Shown: in pieces, positions 7,360 to 14,559 of the stretch
Layout: every line of letters starts with the position of its first letter
Numbering within the stretch: position 1 is the first letter of the stretch
DNA from: Pseudomonadota bacterium
Lineage (GTDB): Bacteria > Pseudomonadota > Alphaproteobacteria > Sphingomonadales > Sphingomonadaceae
Direction of reading: 5' to 3'
Length of the DNA: 19,837 nucleotides
Assembly: GCA_023432995.1 (NCBI GenBank)
Contig: JAEZES010000042.1
Location: 1-19,837 of the forward strand
The notes under the pieces: generated by a model
The model's input: the letters and a program-made list of their open reading frames with translations, nothing else
Databases searched by the model: none
Told to the model about the DNA's origin: nothing
Translations under genes and position numbers: made by a program

Positions 7360-7423
7360 TCTCCGGAGGGCGGCACCTCCTCCGCGCCGGCGACCGAGCC
7401 GATCACCCCGGTTGCATCGATCG

Positions 7424-7458
7424 CCGCCTTCCGGCACATCCGAAGACCGGAAAGGCGG
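7424..7458 (+). promoter_or_regulatory. Stem-loop just before the HWE kinase start
   Basis: CCGCCTTCCGG (7424-7434) pairs with CCGGAAAGGCGG (7447-7458), an 11-bp stem with one bulged A and a 12-base loop. It ends 12 bases before the ATG at 7471. The 3' arm holds the only purine-rich stretch (GGAAAGGCGGG) that could serve as Shine-Dalgarno for the kinase, so the fold could hide the ribosome site. Alternatively it could stop some metZ transcripts, but no T-run follows. Confidence 0.45.
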
Positions 7459-7470
7459 GTCTCGGCACAT

Positions 7471-8826
7471 ATGCAAGTCGCTGACTTCTATGCGGCGCTT
7501 GTGGAATCGAGCGACGACGCGATCGTCGCCAAAGACCTGAACAGCACAGCGCTGACGTGGAATCCGGCGGCCGAGCGGTTGTTCGGCTGGACCGCGGCCG
7601 AGATGGTCGGGCAGTCGATCCGGCGCTTGTTGCCCGGTGATCGACAGGACGAGGAGGACCTTATCCTCGAGCGAATCCGCGCGGGCGAGAGGGTTGGCCA
7701 GTTCTTCACCAAGCGCGTGCACAAGGACGGCAGCCTGCTCGACGTCTCGATCACGGTGTCGCCGGTTCGCGATGCAACGGGCACGATCATCGGCGCGAGC
7801 AAGATCGCGCGCGATGCGGGCCCCTTTCTCGAGGGCCAGCGTCGCTTGCAGGAAAGCGAAGAGCGCTTTCGCATGCTGGCCGACAACATTTCGCAATTTG
7901 CCTGGATCGCGAATCCCGCGGGCGACGTTATCTGGTTCAACAAACGGTGGCTCGACTACACCGGTGTCTCGCCCGAAGACCCGGCCGATGACTGGCGCCG
8001 CCAGGTGTTACCCGAAGCGGAAATCGAGCGGGTGCAGGCGAACTTTCGCCGTTCAATCGAAACCGGGCGCGACTGGGAGGACACCTTCCCGCTGCGCGGC
8101 AAGGACGGGCAGACGCGCTGGTTCCTGTCGCGTGCGCGGCCGATCTGCAATGACGAGGGCCGGATCGTCTGGTGGTTCGGGACGAATACCGACATCACGG
8201 AGCAGCGCGAGCAAGCCGAGCAGATCCGCGTGCTGCTGATGGAACTGAACCATCGATCGAAGAACCTGTTGGCGACTGTCCAGGCGCTCGCACGACGCTC
8301 GGCCGACGGGAACAGGGAGTTCATCGCGCGCTTCGAGGACCGGCTGAGGTCACTCGCGGTTAACCAGGATATCCTCGTGCGCCGGGCCTGGCGCGAGGTT
8401 CCGGTACGCGAACTGGTCGAAGGCCAACTGGCGTTCTTCGGACAGGCGCCGGGCGAGTTGGCGATCGCCGGACCCGACTGCGCGCTGGTCCCGCGCGCGG
8501 CCGAGATCGTCGGCATGGCTCTGCACGAGTTGGCGACCAACGCCCTCAAGTACGGGGCGCTGGCTTCAGCCGGCGGTCACGTCACCGTGGGTTGGGACAA
8601 TCCCGCCGATTCCTTCTCAATTTGGTGGCATGAGAGCGGCGGCCCGCCGGTCCGGCCGCCCGAGCGGACCGGCTTCGGCACGACCGTGATCCGGGACCTG
8701 CCACGCCGGGCCCTCGATGCTGCAGTCGAGCTCGAGTACGCGCCCGACGGGCTGCGCTGGTCACTGTCGTGCGACAGCAGCGCGCTCACCGGCGCCGAGG
8801 TGTCGCCGACAGAGTCGGGCAAATAG
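7471..8826 (+). CDS. PAS-PAS HWE-family sensor histidine kinase (soluble)
   Basis: 451 residues, no membrane segment or signal peptide, so a cytosolic sensor. There are two PAS domains: about 5-118 (D-A-I-V-A-K-D-L at 16-23, W-N-P-A-A-E-R-L-F-G-W at 30-40, and an I-G-A-S-K-I-A-R-D PAC end) and about 130-245 (F-R-M-L-A-D-N-I, then W-F-G-T-N-T-D-I-T-E). The kinase core is HWE type: E-L-N-H-R-S-K-N-L-L-A-T-V-Q with phosphoacceptor His261, N-box A-L-H-E-L-A-T-N-A-L-K-Y-G-A-L at 350-364, and W-W-H-E-S-G-G-P-P-V at 385-394 holding the W-x-E feature that names the family. HWE kinases often act in alphaproteobacterial light or general stress signalling. No response regulator is adjacent. PAS1 lacks the LOV Cys motif, so a flavin photosensor is unlikely. 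It sits between metZ and apaG. Confidence 0.9.
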   Translation: MQVADFYAALVESSDDAIVAKDLNSTALTWNPAAERLFGWTAAEMVGQSIRRLLPGDRQDEEDLILERIRAGERVGQFFTKRVHKDGSLLDVSITVSPVRDATGTIIGASKIARDAGPFLEGQRRLQESEERFRMLADNISQFAWIANPAGDVIWFNKRWLDYTGVSPEDPADDWRRQVLPEAEIERVQANFRRSIETGRDWEDTFPLRGKDGQTRWFLSRARPICNDEGRIVWWFGTNTDITEQREQAEQIRVLLMELNHRSKNLLATVQALARRSADGNREFIARFEDRLRSLAVNQDILVRRAWREVPVRELVEGQLAFFGQAPGELAIAGPDCALVPRAAEIVGMALHELATNALKYGALASAGGHVTVGWDNPADSFSIWWHESGGPPVRPPERTGFGTTVIRDLPRRALDAAVELEYAPDGLRWSLSCDSSALTGAEVSPTESGK

Positions 8827-8929
8827 AACGAGGCGCCTGCCGCGACCTCAACCCTCAGCCTGCGGTTTCCCCGACAACTCACCGCATCGGCTTTGCCCGA
8901 CCGCGCCAAAGCCGTTACGCTGCGCCACT

Positions 8930-9343
8930 ATGCACGACGTCCTCGCCGGGTTGTTCCAACACACTGCGATGACCGCGGGGGTCACCGTACGTGTCGCCGT
9001 AAACTTCATGCCCGATCAGTCGCGCACCGAGGCGAGGCGGTGGTTCTGGGTCTACCATATCCGGATCGAAAATCGCCGCGACGACACGATCCGGCTTCGC
9101 ACTCGTCACTGGCGGATCACCGATTCGCGAGGAATGGTCAGCCTGGTCGAGGGTGAAGGCGTAGTCGGCGAGACTCCCCTCCTCGCTCCAGGGCAGACGC
9201 ACGACTATGTCTCGGGCTGCGAACTCATGACCAACCACGGCTCGATGGAAGGCCACTACACGTTTTCGCGCCCCGACGGTTCGATGTTCGAGGTGGCGAT
9301 CCCGTTCTTTCCGCTGGCTGCACCGGAGCGCGCCGACGGCTGA
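8930..9343 (+). CDS. apaG: ApaG domain protein
   Basis: 137-residue protein spanning the whole ApaG domain: V-T-V-R-V-A-V-N-F near the N-terminus, then W-F-W-V-Y-H-I-R-I-E-N, R-T-R-H-W-R-I-T-D, G-E-G-V-V-G-E-T-P-L-L-A-P-G and the finish G-S-M-E-G-H-Y-T-F. ApaG adopts a fibronectin-type beta fold. In enterobacteria mutants show altered Co2+ resistance and Ap4A levels, but the biochemical role is unsettled. The ATG at 8930 is taken; an ATG at 8969 (13 residues later) is possible, and neither has a clear Shine-Dalgarno. Its stop lies 7 bases from the end of the convergent AraC-type gene. I recall apaG next to metZ in other alphaproteobacteria, so the kinase may be an insertion into an old pair. 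Confidence 0.9.
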   Translation: MHDVLAGLFQHTAMTAGVTVRVAVNFMPDQSRTEARRWFWVYHIRIENRRDDTIRLRTRHWRITDSRGMVSLVEGEGVVGETPLLAPGQTHDYVSGCELMTNHGSMEGHYTFSRPDGSMFEVAIPFFPLAAPERADG

Positions 9344-9359
9344 CGCCGCCTCAGCGGCG
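9344..9359. terminator. Small hairpin between convergent apaG and AraC-type genes
   Basis: CGCCGC (9344-9349), loop CTCA, GCGGCG (9354-9359) makes a perfect 6-bp stem that overlaps the stop codon of the minus-strand gene. Its place between two convergent ends suits a bidirectional terminator, but there is no T-run on either side, so the call is tentative. Confidence 0.35.
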
Positions 9360-10382
9360 CCACACCGGCGGCGGTCCGTTCTGGCGGCGGGTCCGGTGGC
9401 TCTCTCGCCACGCCTGCGGCGCCATACCGAACGAACTGGCAAACCAGCGCGTGAACGAGCTCGGCGAGGAATAGCCGAGCAGCGCCGCGACGGAGGTCAC
9501 CGGGCGTGACGATGCCGCCAGATAGGCCGTCGCCAGTTCCTGACGTACGCCACTGAGCAGCTCGCCGAACTGCAGCCCTTCTTCGTCGAGCCGGCGCTGC
9601 AGGCTGCGCGCGCTGAGCCCGAGTTGCGCCGCAACCTGGTCCACGGTCGCCCGGCCGCTCGGGAGGAGCAGGGTTATCGTGCGGCGCACCTTGTCGCCGA
9701 TCGGTTCCGGCCCGTTGGCCAGGGGCAACAGCCGGAGCAGGTGATGCGCGTTGCGCTCCATCGCTTCGTCGGCCAGCGGGTTCGGGACCAGCATCGAGGC
9801 GATCGAGTTGGAGAAGCCGTTGAAGTTGTCCTCGAACTCGATCGGCGCGCGAAACAGCCGTCGCCACACCGAGAGTTCGTCCGGTGCCTTGTGTACCGTA
9901 TGCACGCAATCCGGCCGCCAGCGTCCGCCCGAGGCACCGGTAATGACCTGGTGGGAAATACCGATCAGCATGTCGATCATCTGCCTGCCCCAGTATTCAG
10001 GCCAGAGGTCGAGCTTGACCAGGCAGGTGTCCTCATGGTCCTCGAGGGCGATCGTGACCACGTCGTTGAGATGGCGTTGGAACACGATGCTTGCGCGCAC
10101 GACGGCGCGCGGATTCGGCAGCCGCTCGAGCAGCAGGCTGACCGGGCCCAGGCTCGCGAAGGTCCGGCGCTCCGCCATCAGCAGGCCGAAATTCTCGCAG
10201 CCGGACTCCTCCGCCGAGCGCTCCAGCAAGCGGACGACGGTGGCCGCCGGAAGGCGGTTTTCAGGATCCTGGAGAGCCTCGAGCGAAATGCCGGCCTGAC
10301 GGAGCATCCGCACACCGTCGAGGCCGACCGCGTTCGCGACCTCAAGATAGCCCGAGAGCGTCACAGCCCGCATCTGCTGCAT
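9351..10382 (-). CDS. AraC-family transcriptional regulator (Arabinose_bd-type N-terminal domain)
   Basis: 343 residues. The N-terminal about 200 residues resemble the Arabinose_bd-like domain of OruR/ArgR-type AraC regulators: G-Y-L-E-V-A-N-A-V-G-L-D near the start, R-L-L-E-R-S-A-E-E-S-G-C-E-N-F-G-L-L at about 50-67, and a central helical segment. The C-terminal about 100 residues hold two helix-turn-helix motifs, T-V-D-Q-V-A-A-Q-L-G-L-S-A-R-S-L-Q-R-R-L and V-T-S-V-A-A-L-L-G-Y-S-S-P-S-S-F-T-R-W-F, ending in the usual P-Q-A-W-R. The start at 10382 is strongly supported by GGAGGAG about 7 bases upstream; the frame stays open further upstream but that extension is not protein-like. It is divergent from a LysR-type gene with 178 bp between. 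The ligand and target genes are unknown. Confidence 0.9.
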   Translation of the reverse strand: MQQMRAVTLSGYLEVANAVGLDGVRMLRQAGISLEALQDPENRLPAATVVRLLERSAEESGCENFGLLMAERRTFASLGPVSLLLERLPNPRAVVRASIVFQRHLNDVVTIALEDHEDTCLVKLDLWPEYWGRQMIDMLIGISHQVITGASGGRWRPDCVHTVHKAPDELSVWRRLFRAPIEFEDNFNGFSNSIASMLVPNPLADEAMERNAHHLLRLLPLANGPEPIGDKVRRTITLLLPSGRATVDQVAAQLGLSARSLQRRLDEEGLQFGELLSGVRQELATAYLAASSRPVTSVAALLGYSSPSSFTRWFASSFGMAPQAWRESHRTRRQNGPPPVWRR

Positions 10383-10560
10383 TGGCGGCTCCTCCGCGCC
10401 AAGCTGGGGCAGGCACCATAACCATTTCGATCCGCTCTGTCTTGTAGGTGATGGCCGCCGCTCACGGCCGGGAAGACCGGCGGACGGGTCGTCTGGAGGC
10501 CGGCGCGGGGCACCGGCCAGTTGCCGCCTGCCGCGCGCGCGCCTACAGGCTGGCGCCGAG
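10383..10560. promoter_or_regulatory. Divergent regulator intergenic region
   Basis: 178 bp separate the AraC-type (minus) and LysR-type (plus) starts. It must hold both promoters and is the natural place for autoregulatory operators. On the minus side, AAGACA and TTATGG about 16 bases apart near 10420-10447 could be a weak sigma-70 pair. On the plus side I see no convincing -35/-10 pair. The only certain element is the GGAGGAG ribosome site of the AraC-type gene. Confidence 0.4.
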
Positions 10561-11358
10561 ATGAAGCGCACCCACCTCCCTCTCAACGCCCTGCGCGTGT
10601 TCGATGCCGCCGCGCGGCACCTAAGCTTCACCCGCGCGGCCGACGAGCTGGCGGTGACGCCCGCCGCGGTCGGGCAGCAGATTCGCGCTCTCGAGGACGT
10701 GCTCGGCGTCGTCCTGTTCCGTCGCACCAGCAAGGGCCTCGAGCTGACCGACGAGGCCGAGGCCGGGCTCGACCCGCTGCGCGAGGGGTTCCTGCGGTTC
10801 GAGGAATCGGTCCAGGCGATGCAGGCCGGGCAGTCGAGCCACAGCTTTACGATCGCGGTCCCGCGCGAGTTCTATGCTCAGTGGCTCGCCGGGCGGCTCG
10901 CCAGCTTTCGCGCGGCCCACCCCGAAGTGCGCTTCCAGCTGATCGCCGACGAGGATGCCGATTTTACCGAGGCCAACCTCGATGTCGCGGTCAGGCTGGT
11001 CGAGGGGCCGGGCGACCTCGAGGGGGTTCAACTGGCGCCGGCAACCCGCGTTCTCGTCGCCGCGCCGGGCGCTGCCGACGGATGGATTCTCTGGCCCGGT
11101 CACCCCGGCCCGGTCGGGGACCAGGACGAGGTGCTGCTTCAGGTCGGCAACGCCGGACAGGTGCTGAGCTCGGCGCTCGCCGGGCTCGGCCGGGCAATGA
11201 TGCCGCTGCCGCTGGTCGAGGAGGCGCTCGCCGACGGCCGGTTGCTGGCGCTGGCGCCGACGGAGGACGATCGCCGCGCCTACTGGCTGGTCGCGCCGCG
11301 CCCGCAATGGCGGCAGAAGAAGGTCAAGGCGCTGGTGGAGCACCTGACGGCAGGGTAA
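10561..11358 (+). CDS. LysR-family transcriptional regulator, GcvA-like, shortened
   Basis: 265 residues. The N-terminal winged helix-turn-helix (1-65) reads L-P-L-N-A-L-R-V-F-D-A-A-A-R-H-L-S-F-T-R, then A-A-D-E-L-A-V-T-P-A-A-V-G-Q-Q-I-R-A-L-E, which is the GcvA-like subfamily pattern. The effector domain (about 90-265) keeps the start of subdomain I (F-T-I-A-V-P-R-E-F-Y-A-Q-W-L-A) and the late G-L-G-R-A-M-M-P-L-P-L-V segment. It is about 35 residues shorter than the usual 300, with material missing around the link between the two subdomains (residues 155-185). The ATG at 10561 fits the family start, with no strong Shine-Dalgarno. It precedes the secreted PPC-repeat protein by 39 bp and is divergent from the AraC-type gene. 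The regulon is unknown. Confidence 0.88.
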   Translation: MKRTHLPLNALRVFDAAARHLSFTRAADELAVTPAAVGQQIRALEDVLGVVLFRRTSKGLELTDEAEAGLDPLREGFLRFEESVQAMQAGQSSHSFTIAVPREFYAQWLAGRLASFRAAHPEVRFQLIADEDADFTEANLDVAVRLVEGPGDLEGVQLAPATRVLVAAPGAADGWILWPGHPGPVGDQDEVLLQVGNAGQVLSSALAGLGRAMMPLPLVEEALADGRLLALAPTEDDRRAYWLVAPRPQWRQKKVKALVEHLTAG

Positions 11359-11360
11359 GG

Positions 11361-11377
11361 CGCTCGCGGCGCGAGCG
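11361..11377 (+). terminator. Hairpin between the LysR-type gene and the PPC-repeat gene
   Basis: CGCTCGC (11361-11367), loop GGC, GCGAGCG (11371-11377) form a perfect 7-bp stem two bases after the LysR-type stop codon. No T-run follows, so it may be a partial terminator or an mRNA stability element; it ends 6-7 bases before the GAGGAGG ribosome site of the next gene (11384-11390). Confidence 0.4.
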
Positions 11378-11397
11378 GGTTCGCGAGGAGGGGGCAA

Positions 11398-12561
11398 ATG
11401 ACGGGATCGATCAATCGCTGGGGCGCGGCTGCGCTGGCACTCGTGGTGGGTGCCGCCTCGCCCGCGCTCGCCCAGGACGCTGTGCTCGAGGCCGGCGCCT
11501 TTTCCAGCGGCGAAGTCACCGCGTCCGGCGAACCCGCCGCCCTGTCGCTGCGCGTGCAGCCCGGGCAATCGGTCCAGCTCGATGCGCTGCCCGCGCCGCT
11601 GGCCCCCGACGGCCTCGACCTGTTGCTCAAGGTCTATGACGCAGGCGGCGAACTGGTCGGCGAGGACGACGACGGCGGCGGCGCGCTCAACCCGCGCGTG
11701 ACCGTTACCAGCGACGAGGGCGGGCTCTATCGGGTCGAAGTCGACGTGCTCGGCGAAGCGGGTCCGTTCACGTTGCTCGCGCGCGAGAGCGTGTTCGTGC
11801 CCGAGGTCGTAACCGAGCTCGCGCTCGCCGACGGCCGGGCCGAGCGCAGCGTGGCTTTCCCGGCCGACGACGACGCGCTGTTCGCGTTCGGCGGCCGCCG
11901 CGGCGAGCTCTACTCGATCACGCTCGTGGCCGAGGACTCAGGCGACGAGCGCAGCGACCCGCTGCTCGAAGTGTTCAAGGGTTCGGGCACTGCGGGTGAA
12001 TCGCTGTTCCAGGACGACGACGGCGGCGGCGAGCTCAACGCCCGTGTGATCGCCGAACTGCCCGAGAGTGGCACCTACACGATCCAGGTGTCGAACCTGT
12101 CGGGCGGCGGCAGCGCCCGGCTGACCGTGGCGAAGATGACGCTCCGCGCGGCCGCGGCCGGCAGCCTCGCGTACGGCACCGCCGCGACGGTCAGCTTCGA
12201 CGCCGACTCCGCCTTCGTCACCGACGACGGCGACCGGCGACTGTCGCCTTACGCGCTGTTCCGCCTGCCGGGGTCACCGTCCCCCACTGCGGTGGCCGGG
12301 CGCAACGAGGTCATCGTGCTGCGGGCGGAAAGCGACACGCTGGACCCGTGGATCGAAGTCGGGCTCGACACGCCCTTCGGCTTTCTCCCGGTGCTGTCGA
12401 ACGATGATTTCGAGGATCTCAACGCCCGCGTGACGCTCGATCCTGCGCTGTTCGACGGGTCGGACGCCGCCGACTGGTGGCGCCGGCTGCGTGTCCGCGT
12501 GACCGCCCCGCCGGGCAGCGAAGGCGACGTGCGGGTCATCGCCGAGCGCAGCGCCGGCTAA
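11398..12561 (+). CDS. Secreted protein with three PPC-like repeats
   Basis: 387 residues with a clear Sec signal peptide (Arg7, hydrophobic 9-20, cleavage after A-L-A at 23-25). The mature part holds three related beta-rich units, each with a hydrophobic D-x-x-L-x-V-type strand, then an Asp/Gly stretch and L-N-x-R-V: D-D-D-G-G-G-A-L-N-P-R-V (90-101), D-D-D-G-G-G-E-L-N-A-R-V (206-217) and N-D-D-F-E-D-L-N-A-R-V (335-345). In the first two this is followed by G-x-Y-x-V/I-x-V. This is the pattern of bacterial pre-peptidase C-terminal (PPC) domains, found on secreted proteases and sometimes alone. No peptidase or other catalytic domain is present. A strong GAGGAGG ribosome site precedes the ATG. 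It overlaps the convergent SulP gene by four bases. A periplasmic or extracellular role, with acidic loops perhaps binding calcium, is inferred; the specific function is unknown. Confidence 0.82.
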   Translation: MTGSINRWGAAALALVVGAASPALAQDAVLEAGAFSSGEVTASGEPAALSLRVQPGQSVQLDALPAPLAPDGLDLLLKVYDAGGELVGEDDDGGGALNPRVTVTSDEGGLYRVEVDVLGEAGPFTLLARESVFVPEVVTELALADGRAERSVAFPADDDALFAFGGRRGELYSITLVAEDSGDERSDPLLEVFKGSGTAGESLFQDDDGGGELNARVIAELPESGTYTIQVSNLSGGGSARLTVAKMTLRAAAAGSLAYGTAATVSFDADSAFVTDDGDRRLSPYALFRLPGSPSPTAVAGRNEVIVLRAESDTLDPWIEVGLDTPFGFLPVLSNDDFEDLNARVTLDPALFDGSDAADWWRRLRVRVTAPPGSEGDVRVIAERSAG

Positions 12562-14288
12562 AGCGGCTCGCGCGGCCGATCCTTCGCCCAGGCGACGCCG
12601 TGCGCGGCGAGGTAGGCGTCTACCGCGGAGTTGATGGTCTCGAAGAAGTTTTCCTCGCCGAGCACTGCGAGCGAGCCGAAGCGCGCGAGCTTGTCTTTCA
12701 CCCTGTCCTTGAGCTCGGCGAAGCACAGCTCGATCCCGCGCGCGCGCAACGCCTCGACCAGCTCGACCAGCGCGTCGCTGGCGGTCACGTCGACGCTGGT
12801 GACCGGTTCGGCTGTAACGATCACGCGCTTGACTGGCCCGGGCGCGGCCGCGATCGCGTCTTGCACGGCGACGTTGAAGAATTCGGCGTTGGCGAAGAAC
12901 AGCGGCGCGGACCAGCGGAACAGCACCAGTCCGGGCACCAGGCGTGCGTCGGGATAGCGGGCGACGTCGTGGAAGCCGTGCTTGCCGTCGACCCGCCCCA
13001 GCACCGCCGTCGGCGGGCGCCATGCATCCCATAGGAATTCAGCGATGGCGATCGCCAGGGCGATGGCGATCCCGGGAATCGCCCCGAACACCACCACGCC
13101 GGCGGTGCAGGCGAGCGAAAGCCAGAACTCCCATCGCTGGATGCGCCAGATCCTTCTCAGGTCGGCGATCTCGAACAGCGCGATCAGCGCGGCGATCACC
13201 ACCGCCGCGAGCGCCGCGCTGGGCAAGTGCCGTAGCAGCGCCGGCGCGACCACCAGCAACAGCGCCACCACGAGCGCTCCGACAACGCTGGTCAGCTGGG
13301 TCTTCGCACCCGCGGCCTCGGCCACCGGCGTACGCGAGGCGCTGCTCGACAGCGGGAACCCCTGGAACAGCCCGGCTGAGAGATTGACCGCGCCAAGCGC
13401 AACCATCTCCTGGTTCGGATCGACCTTCTGGCCCAGGCGCGCGGCATAGCTCCGCGAAAGGACGCTGGTGTCGGCAAAGGCGACGATGGCGCAGGCCATG
13501 CCGCCGATGACCACCGGTGCGAGATCCCCGGGTCCGATCGCCGGTATGGTGAACACGGGCAGGCCCTGGGGAATTACCCCAAGCACCTCGACGCCCGCGC
13601 GCTCGTCGAGGCCGAGCCACGCCGACGCCGCGGTTACCCCGCCCAGCGCGACAAGCACGACGGGAACCCGCTCCAGGCGCGCGAATACGAGCAGCACCGC
13701 GAGAGTTGCCAGCCCGATCGCGGTCGCCACGGTGTTGGCTTCTCCGGCCGCGAGCGCCCGGCCGACCTCCCATAGTTGAGGCAACGGCCCCGTGCCTTCG
13801 ACCTCGAGCTGGAACAGCTGGGGCAACTGGCTGATCAGCACGGTCAGCGCGATGCCGTTCAGATACCCGTAGCGGATCGGCTTCGACAGCAATTCTGTCA
13901 GGAAGCCGAGCCGCACCAGCCCGCCGACGACGCACACCGCGCCGGCGACCAGCGCCATCGCCCCGGCCAGCGCGACCGCGCGGCCCGGGTCTCCGCCGGA
14001 GAGCGGCAGCACGATGCCGAGGATGATGGCGGCCAGCGCCGAGTCGGGCCCGCAGACGAGAATCCGGCTCGGCCCGAACAGCGCGTAGGCGAGAAGGCCC
14101 GCGATCGTCGCGTAGAGCCCGTAGATCGGCGGGACGCCCGAGGCTACCGCGTAGGCGATGCCGATCGGCACGAGGAACGCCGCCAGCACCACGCCGGCGA
14201 GCACGTCGTGCCGCAGCCATGCCGCCTCGTAGCTGCGCAAGGTTTGCAGCCCCGGCAGCCAGCCCTGCCCGCGGTTACTTCCGATCAT
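12558..14288 (-). CDS. SulP-family inorganic anion transporter with STAS domain
   Basis: 576 residues. The membrane part (about 25-415) has roughly 12-14 hydrophobic segments and the SulP signature region near the start: V-L-A-A-F-L-V-P-I-G-I-A-Y-A-V-A-S-G-V-P, then P-I-Y-G-L-Y, G-P-S-R-I-L-V-C-G-P-D-S-A-L-A, and Q-E-M-V-A-L-G-A-V-N-L with Q-G-F-P-L-S-S-S-A-S-R-T further on. The C-terminal STAS domain (about 440-560) includes V-T-S-V-D-V-T-A-S-D-A-L-V-E-L. SLC26/SulP proteins carry sulfate, bicarbonate, chloride or dicarboxylates; the substrate cannot be read here. The ATG at 14288 has GGGAGG about 12 bases upstream, a rather long spacing. It converges on the PPC-repeat gene with a four-base overlap (CTAA) and is divergent from the PEP-CTERM gene. 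Confidence 0.93.
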   Translation of the reverse strand: MIGSNRGQGWLPGLQTLRSYEAAWLRHDVLAGVVLAAFLVPIGIAYAVASGVPPIYGLYATIAGLLAYALFGPSRILVCGPDSALAAIILGIVLPLSGGDPGRAVALAGAMALVAGAVCVVGGLVRLGFLTELLSKPIRYGYLNGIALTVLISQLPQLFQLEVEGTGPLPQLWEVGRALAAGEANTVATAIGLATLAVLLVFARLERVPVVLVALGGVTAASAWLGLDERAGVEVLGVIPQGLPVFTIPAIGPGDLAPVVIGGMACAIVAFADTSVLSRSYAARLGQKVDPNQEMVALGAVNLSAGLFQGFPLSSSASRTPVAEAAGAKTQLTSVVGALVVALLLVVAPALLRHLPSAALAAVVIAALIALFEIADLRRIWRIQRWEFWLSLACTAGVVVFGAIPGIAIALAIAIAEFLWDAWRPPTAVLGRVDGKHGFHDVARYPDARLVPGLVLFRWSAPLFFANAEFFNVAVQDAIAAAPGPVKRVIVTAEPVTSVDVTASDALVELVEALRARGIELCFAELKDRVKDKLARFGSLAVLGEENFFETINSAVDAYLAAHGVAWAKDRPREPL

Positions 14289-14559
14289 GCGCCAGGTTTG
14301 CCTCCCGTTCGTCGCGGACTTGGCCGGGCTTCGGTAGCAAGTCCATCGGTAACCTCACCCGTCCGGCCGTCGTCGGGTGGGCGATGCAGCGGCGCGCGGC
14401 TGCCGCGCAGGCCACTCGAGCAGCCCGCTTGTGCCATTGCGGGACGGCGGCCGATCGCTGCTGTTCGCATACCCGGAACCATTCTAGCGCGCGCCGGTTT
14501 GGGGCGAGAACGCGTTCGCGTATCCGCGTGAAACGGTAAGGCCTGGAAGGACCCGAGGA
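14289..14559. other. 271-bp divergent intergenic region
   Basis: The longest gene-free stretch in the window, between SulP (minus) and the PEP-CTERM gene (plus). It is slightly less GC-rich near 14440-14540 and holds a possible EcfG-type promoter (listed separately). Reading frames across it are antisense shadows or low-complexity; I see no RNA gene or convincing small ORF. Any promoter for SulP would lie near 14289-14400, but I cannot pick one. Confidence 0.5.
14475..14499 (+). promoter_or_regulatory. Candidate EcfG-type (general stress) promoter
   Basis: GGAAC at 14475-14479, a 16-base spacer, then GGTT at 14496-14499. The alphaproteobacterial EcfG consensus is GGAAC, 16-17 bases, CGTT, so this matches the -35 fully and the -10 at three of four bases. 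Transcription would start near 14506, leaving about 50 bases before the PEP-CTERM gene start. One base off in so short a consensus leaves real room for chance. Confidence 0.35.

Noticed and set aside
6022..7896. Long minus-strand frame opposite metZ and the kinase N-terminus
   Set aside because: Spans two real genes on the other strand; its His/Arg-rich product has no recognisable motif.
10383..10733. N-terminal extension of the AraC-type regulator
   Set aside because: A strong Shine-Dalgarno marks the ATG at 10382, and the extension would cross the LysR-type gene.
13039..14220. 393-codon minus-strand frame inside the SulP gene
   Set aside because: Different frame of the same strand as SulP with Arg/Gly/Ala-rich low-complexity product; SulP motifs are all in the other frame.
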